Source: Beroe forskalii (taxonomy: Eukaryota > Ctenophora > Nuda > Beroida > Beroidae). From it: DNA of 64,000 nt. The position numbers were made by a program, and so were the translations under genes. Shown here one piece after another: positions 58,829 to 64,000 of this stretch (position 1 is the first letter of the stretch; each line of letters opens with the position of its first letter). The stretch spans positions 682,001-746,000 of the forward strand of contig WFMF01000006.1 in the NCBI GenBank assembly GCA_011033025.1, written 5' to 3'. The notes under the pieces are model-generated. The model had not been told where the DNA came from. It saw nothing but the letters and a program-made list of their open reading frames with translations, and did no database searches.

Positions 58829-61800
58829 ATGGCGATGCATGTGCCAAAGTCGTACTTCCAAAACATGATGAAAGATGGGACCAAGGTAAATGATTCTCAA
58901 AACATTTAAAATTCATTTCATTATGCATGCAATTTGTAATCATTATGTATGCAATAATTAAAAAGTGGTAACTGTATTCAATAGGTAAAATTTAAAATAT
59001 TAGAGTCTAATGCTGCCCTAAATGGTCAGAGAAAATTTTGAATAATATAACTTAACAATGGTCAATGTTGAAAATTTATCATGAAATAAATATCTGATCA
59101 ATGAAATTTTTCTTTGTTTCAGCATCTAACTGGTATGCATGAAGCAGTGTTCTCAAATTTGGAAGCTTGCACTGAACTCTACAAAACAATCATGACTTGC
59201 TATGGCCCAAAGGGTCTGAACAAGATGGTAATCAATCACTTGAGCAAGTTGTTTGTTACAAATGATGCAGCCACTATCATAAAGGAGCTTGAGGTACAGC
59301 ATCCAGCAGCCAAGATGATTGTGTTGGCTTCTCAACAGCAGGAGTCTGAATGTGGTGATGGTACAAACTTCGTCATGATCCTAGCTGGTCAGTGTGTGAT
59401 TTATTTTCATTTTTGAACCATGAGTCAATCAAATGGAATTGGTCAATCAATCAACTTCATTTGATTGACTGACGTGTTTTACTCGAAAAATCTTCGGGCT
59501 AGTTGGGAAATAACTAGATATAATATTGCTAATTTAAACACAGCTTAGTCATTAGGTAACAGTAAAAAAACACCAGTCATTCAAATGGAGTTGATTTATT
59601 GACCAATTTAATTCGATCAACAGATGTGCTATACATGTTCCAGGTCCCTGAGTACCTTAGGTATTGGTCCTTATTCTAAACTGGCCTATAGGGCAGTATG
59701 GGCAAAAAATTCTTTGAGATTTTGGTACTAAGGGCGGCTAGAACTTTTAAAAGGGCCAGTTAAAGTGGGGCTGGCAAAATCAACAGCCAATCAATAATGA
59801 ACGTTAAATGAATCTATTGTTACCTGCTTAAAATGATTTGATTTTTGTTGGCTGGTTAAATAAGACCAATACGGTCCAGTTAAAAAGCCAGCAAGCAATA
59901 AAGGTAATCTGAGTTATAAGTAAAGGAATTTATAAGATGTTTGGAATGAGATCTGAAAACAATCCGCTAAGAAGTAAGAAATTAATTTGTTTTTGCTGGA
60001 GCGCTGCTTCAGAAGGCTATAGACCTATTGGAGTGTGGTCTCTCCCCCAGCGAAGTGATAAAGGGTTACGAGATGGCTTCAGATAAGTGTCTCGAGATCT
60101 TGGAGACCTTGTGCTGCCATACTGTCAAAGATGTCAAATGTGCCGAGTCCGTTGTCCCCATTATCAGGACCTCAGTTGCCAGCAAACAAGACGGATATGA
60201 AGACTTCCTTGCTGATCTCATCTCTGATGCTTGCAGTGAGTGTAGAACTGTTTATTTATCCTGACATAGGCCGTGTTCAGTTTGTATGTAAGTTATAACT
60301 ATCGCTGTCATAGTGTCATATGATCCCTATGATTTGTGTTTGTAAACTCATAACTTATTGTTAATTTGTATATTATATTTGAGTATTATATCTAAATCCC
60401 CATTCTTTTCAGTCAAGATAATGCCAACGCAGCGTACATTCAACGTGGACCATGTAAGAACATGTAAGATCCTGGGATCTGGTGTCCTCTCCTCCACCTG
60501 TCTCCAAGGAATGGTCTTCAAACGGAACGTCGAGAGTGACATCACCTGTGTAAGAGATGCCAAAGTGGCAGTATTCTCATGCCCCTTTGACATCGGCACC
60601 ACAGAAACCAAAGGCACCGTCCTCATTAACACCGCTGACGAGCTCAAGAATTTCTCCGTTGACGAGGAACGCTTGGTGGAAGGTCAGGTGAAGTCTCTGG
60701 CTGAGGCTGGCATCACGGTGGTGGTGAGCGGCGGCAAAGTCGGTGACATGATGATGCACTTCGCTAACAAGTTCAACATCATGGTCGTGAGGCTGATGTC
60801 CAAGTGGGACTTGAGACGTTTGTGCAAGAGCATCAACGCGACGGCCCTGCCTAACCTGACAGTGCCAAGTGCTGAAGAGACGGGAGATTGTAGTGTTGTG
60901 CAGTTGGAGGAGGTGGGAGATACGACTGTAGTCGTCTTCAGACAAGGTAAGCATATTATGGTGAAGTGGATGAATTTATACAATGCGTTATTTGTATCAA
61001 AGTGCGATATTTGTATACTGCAGAAAATTAAACTGGAGTGAAATGCGCAATCAAGGCCACAAAACTGATGTATGACGTATTCATACCTCAGTTAGTTCCC
61101 TTCTTGACGGTTCGTCGACCCGAAATAAAACTGTAGGTATGCTGTATGCGATTAAGAGGTGCAATAAACTTCAAGTTTCCGCTGTTTCAGATCGTGAAGA
61201 ATCCGCCATGTCCACCATCATCATCAGAGGCAGCACAGACAACATCATGGACGACATAGAGCGTGCCATTGATGACGGTGTCAACAGTGTCAAGGTGCTG
61301 ACACGTGACCAGAGGTGTCTACCCGGGGCAGCTGCTACTGAGATAGAGCTCGCTAAACAACTCATGTCTTATGGAGAGCAGGTAACCGCCAGGGAGGTGC
61401 TTTATCACGCAATAGAAACCACATTTCATGGTATAGACTGTAGAGTGTAGATGTATAATATGAATCATTATAACGATAATGCTACTCTTCCATTTTTGAA
61501 TCAAAATGCCCCTCAGACCCCAGGAATGGAGCAGTATGCCATCAAGAAGTTTGCGGAAGCATTCGAAGTGTTCCCTAAGATTCTGGCAGAGAACACAGGA
61601 CTGAAGGGTAACGAGGTGCTGGCTAAGATGTACAATGCTCACCAGGACAACGTGTCCGGAATCAACACCGGCATCAACCTCGAGGCAGGTGTGGTGTAGA
61701 AGAGGGGTTATCAGTTTACAATCAGGGAAATGAAGAAATGAAATGATTAAAGGCTAAGAATAAGTCGTGTGGTCATGTCATTGAATCAGGAATGAACAAG

Positions 61801-62264
61801 GTTGCATTCTGCTTCTTACATCCTCTGACACTTCTCTCTTCCCAGGCAGACCAGGTCGAGGTGATGGATGTGGTTGAGAGGCAGGTCTATGACTTGTTCC
61901 TCACCAAGCACTGGGGCATCAAGTACGCAGTGAACGCAGCCACCACCGTCCTTGTCGTTGATCAGATATATTTTAACGATACCCAAATTAGAATAAATGC
62001 CTCAGGGTTTTGAAAGTGTTTCAGCACAGTAAGCACTAACTTTTCCTCAGCCCCTCTCCTTTTCAATGATCGACCGAGAGTTGTTTTTGTTATCGAGGCC
62101 TCGGCAGGTAGCCTACCGATTACCGAGGCCGAGGACTCGGTCAATCATTGATTGTTTTTGGCGTATAAACAAATACAACGATCGACTATTTTCAGATAAT
62201 CATGGCCAAGCAAGCCGGCGGCCCGAAACCCAGGAAAGGACAGGCCGACCCTGATGATGAATAA
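58829..62264 (+). CDS. CCT8: T-complex protein 1 subunit theta (CCT8)
   Basis: One of eight subunits of the cytosolic TRiC/CCT chaperonin, which folds actin, tubulin and other clients with ATP. Eight exons: 58829-58885, 59123-59387, 60002-60235, 60413-60946, 61191-61381, 61517-61688, 61850-61965, 62196-62264; about 545 residues (human 548). Landmarks: start MAMHVPKSYFQNMMKDGTK, YGPKG (46-50), TNDAAT (65-70), ATPase GDGTN (97-101), GSGVLSSTCLQGMVFK, KWDLRRLCK, RGSTDN-MDDIERA-DDGVN and a tail IIMAKQAGGPKPRKG. Introns 1, 3, 4, 5 and 6 are canonical GT-AG. Intron 2: the nearest AG acceptor (60000-60001) drops one glycine from the conserved AGALL; a TG acceptor three bases upstream would restore it. 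Intron 7: the homologous donor position reads CAG|ATATAT, not GT. Introns 2 and 7 hold inserted inverted-repeat DNA. Confidence 0.93.
59421..59626. mobile_element. Diverged MITE in CCT8 intron 2
   Basis: Relative of the element at 77-291: inverted ends built on AATGGAATTGGTCAATCAAT and interior matches such as AATATTGCTAATTTAAACAC. Ends are more decayed than in the first copy. Confidence 0.7.
59659..59873. mobile_element. Short relative of the 7580-9180 foldback
   Basis: Ends GGTATTGGTCCTTATTC and AATAAGACCAATACGG, plus AGGGCCAGTTAAAGTGGGGC as in the large element at 7645-7680. 215 bp, without the satellite arms. Lies in CCT8 intron 2. Confidence 0.7.
62064..62150. mobile_element. 87-bp palindromic insert in CCT8 intron 7
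   Basis: CAATGATCGACCGAG pairs with CTCGGTCAATCATTG; inner CGAGGCCTCGG and CCGAGGCCGAGG arms pair as well. Occupies the second half of the intron whose donor is not GT. Confidence 0.65.
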
Positions 62265-62766
62265 TTATGTTGTGGACTATTGTCTGTTTTGTACATTCCC
62301 CCGTATTTGTATCATATATATTGAGCTCATATTTATTTTTATTTTCTATTTGATACGATGCTGAGGATTTACTACTGTCAGTTACTGCTTCTGTGTCAAC
62401 TATTATCTGTTATGTTCCAAGCTATGTTCTCAATGTCTTTACTAGCATATAATTTTGTTGGCAAAAATGATGAATCATTCCAAATTGAAAATGTCAAAGC
62501 ATAAAATTTCACTTTTCCCCACTGTGAAAATATCCGTGTTGTATGACCTGAACATAGCTTGTTTTTGCAGAAATAACTGAAACTTTCTGGCTTTGATTTA
62601 TGATTTATCATTTGTGCTTGTAAATCATTATCTGTCTGATTTCAAATAATCTCGGTACTTTTTGAAGCTGAATTACTAACATATTGTTTGGATTCACAAA
62701 TTCAGTTCACACTTTCACGTATACTTGTGTTCTAATTCTGCCTACATTTTGAGCAAGCAAGGCATC
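62265..62766. other. CCT8-CCT5 intergenic region
   Basis: 502 bp between the CCT8 stop and the CCT5 start, AT-rich. Must hold the CCT8 3' UTR and the CCT5 promoter or 5' UTR. Both genes point the same way. Confidence 0.7.
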
Positions 62767-64000
62767 ATGCAAGGTGGACAGATCGCATTTGACGAGTATG
62801 GTCAGCCATTCATCATCCTCAAGGACCAAAGTACGAAGTCCCGTATGTCCGGCCTCGATGCTCAAAAGTCTCACATCCTAGCCGCTAGATCCGTTGCTCA
62901 GTGTCTGAAGTCCTCTCTGGGACCCAAAGGTCTGGACAAGATCCTGGTGTCCCCAGACGGAGACATCACCGTGACGAATGACGGAGCCACCATCCTGGAA
63001 AAGATGGACGTGGAGCACCAGATCGCTAAGTTGATGGTTCAGCTCAGCAAGTCTCAAGACGAGGAGATCGGAGATGGGACCACTGGAGTGGTGGTGCTTG
63101 CTGGAGCGCTGCTGGAGCAGGCTGAGACTCTACTGGAGCGTGGAATCCACCCTATCAGGATCGCTGATGGGTACGAGAACGCAGCCAGAGTTGCTGTTCA
63201 GCACCTGGACACCATCGCTGATCACTTCCCAGTGGACAAAGACAACAAAGAATCCTTGGTGAAGACAGCCATGACCACTCTGGGGTCTAAGATCGTGAAC
63301 AGATGCGGCAGACAGTTTGCTGAAATGGCTGTAGATGCCATTCTGTCCGTTGCTGACCTGGAAAGGAAAGATGTCTCTTTTGATCTTATCAAGATTGAGT
63401 GCAAGACCGGTGGTAAACTGGAAGATTCTCAGCTTGTGAAAGGTGTGATCATTGACAAGACCATGAGTCACAGCCAGATGCCCAAAGAGCTCGACGATGT
63501 CAAGTTGGCAATCCTGACTTGCGCTTTCGAGCCCCCTAAACCTAAAACAAAGCACAACATGAACGTGGGATCAGTAGACGACTACAACAAGCTCCATGCT
63601 TATGAACAGGAACAGTTTGTGAGCATGATCAAACAAATCAAGGACAGTGGAGCCACTCTTGCCATCTGCCAGTGGGGATTTGATGACGAAGCCAACCACT
63701 TGTGTCTCCAAAACGAGCTGCCTGCTGTCAGATGGGTCGGTGGACCTGAGATCGAGCTGATTGCCATAGCAACCGGCGGCAGGATCGTCCCAAGGTTCAG
63801 CGAGTTGACCCCAGAGAAACTGGGAAAAGCAGGGAAAGTAAGAGAGATCGGGTTCGGAACTACCAAAGACAGAATGCTGGTCATTGAAGACTGTCACAAC
63901 ACTCGAGCAGTTACTCTGTTCCTCAGGGGATCTAACACCATGATCGTACAGGAAGCCAAGAGAAGTATCTGGGATGCTATGTGCGTCATCAGGAATCTGG
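62767..64000 (+). CDS. CCT5: T-complex protein 1 subunit epsilon (CCT5), 5' part
   Basis: Epsilon subunit of the TRiC/CCT chaperonin. 411 codons are open from ATG 62767 to the window edge without an intron. The N-terminus [16 protein letters not shown] is the epsilon signature; LGPKGLDKI (51-59), TNDGATIL (70-77), ATPase [16 protein letters not shown] (103-118), [13 protein letters not shown] and [18 protein letters not shown] follow, then [32 protein letters not shown] and RNL at the edge. Full-length human CCT5 is 541 residues, so about 130 remain outside. The coding sequence is clearly more GC-rich than PIGL, PSMA5 and CARNMT1. It lies 502 bp after CCT8 on the same strand, two subunits of one complex side by side. 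Confidence 0.97.
   Translation, partial: MQGGQIAFDEYGQPFIILKDQSTKSRMSGLDAQKSHILAARSVAQCLKSSLGPKGLDKILVSPDGDITVTNDGATILEKMDVEHQIAKLMVQLSKSQDEEIGDGTTGVVVLAGALLEQAETLLERGIHPIRIADGYENAARVAVQHLDTIADHFPVDKDNKESLVKTAMTTLGSKIVNRCGRQFAEMAVDAILSVADLERKDVSFDLIKIECKTGGKLEDSQLVKGVIIDKTMSHSQMPKELDDVKLAILTCAFEPPKPKTKHNMNVGSVDDYNKLHAYEQEQFVSMIKQIKDSGATLAICQWGFDDEANHLCLQNELPAVRWVGGPEIELIAIATGGRIVPRFSELTPEKLGKAGKVREIGFGTTKDRMLVIEDCHNTRAVTLFLRGSNTMIVQEAKRSIWDAMCVIRNL

Noticed and set aside
60348-61365. Minus-strand ORFs across CCT8 exons
   Set aside because: Antisense shadows of well-supported CCT8 exons.

Overview
This is a stretch of animal nuclear genome, most likely from a non-vertebrate metazoan. It carries spliced genes with canonical GT-AG introns (tropomodulin, tomosyn, TCP-1 theta) and a very high load of short inverted-repeat elements, foldback elements, minisatellites and non-LTR retrotransposons. 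Tropomodulin and tomosyn point to Metazoa. I cannot name the species. One scaffold gap (100 N) sits in a 3 kb stretch that looks like poor-quality sequence.

Layout. 0-7.5 kb: three exons of a tropomodulin gene on the minus strand, with a 1.06 kb foldback element in one intron and a 16-copy 25-bp minisatellite starting exactly at an exon's splice donor. 7.6-11 kb: a 1.6 kb foldback element and a small MITE. 11-13.4 kb: two single-exon minus-strand genes, PIG-L-type de-N-acetylase and proteasome subunit alpha-5. 13.4-17.4 kb: repeats, including four copies of one sequence with a conserved short reading frame. 17.7-32.6 kb: two giant imperfect palindromes, arranged as inverted copies of each other, enclosing about 20-bp-unit satellite arrays and the gap. 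32.6-34.3 kb: a 3'-truncated non-LTR retrotransposon. 36-48 kb: six exons of a tomosyn (STXBP5-like) gene on the minus strand, interrupted by many inserted repeats. 49-50 kb: single-exon carnosine N-methyltransferase gene. 51-52 kb: hAT-type MITE and GC-rich palindromes. 52-56.7 kb: an apparently intact non-LTR retrotransposon with two long ORFs. 57.8-58.4 kb: a foldback element made of 9-bp repeats. 58.8-64 kb: two chaperonin genes in tandem, CCT8 (eight exons) and CCT5 (start, continuing past the window).

CCT8 and CCT5 encode two subunits of the same cytosolic TRiC/CCT ring and lie about 500 bp apart on one strand; actin, the partner of tropomodulin, is a classic TRiC client. The other genes have unrelated housekeeping or membrane-traffic roles. 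The most unusual points are the donor-derived minisatellite in tropomodulin, two CCT8 introns flanked by direct repeats with one non-canonical splice site each, and the mirrored 17.7-32.6 kb block.
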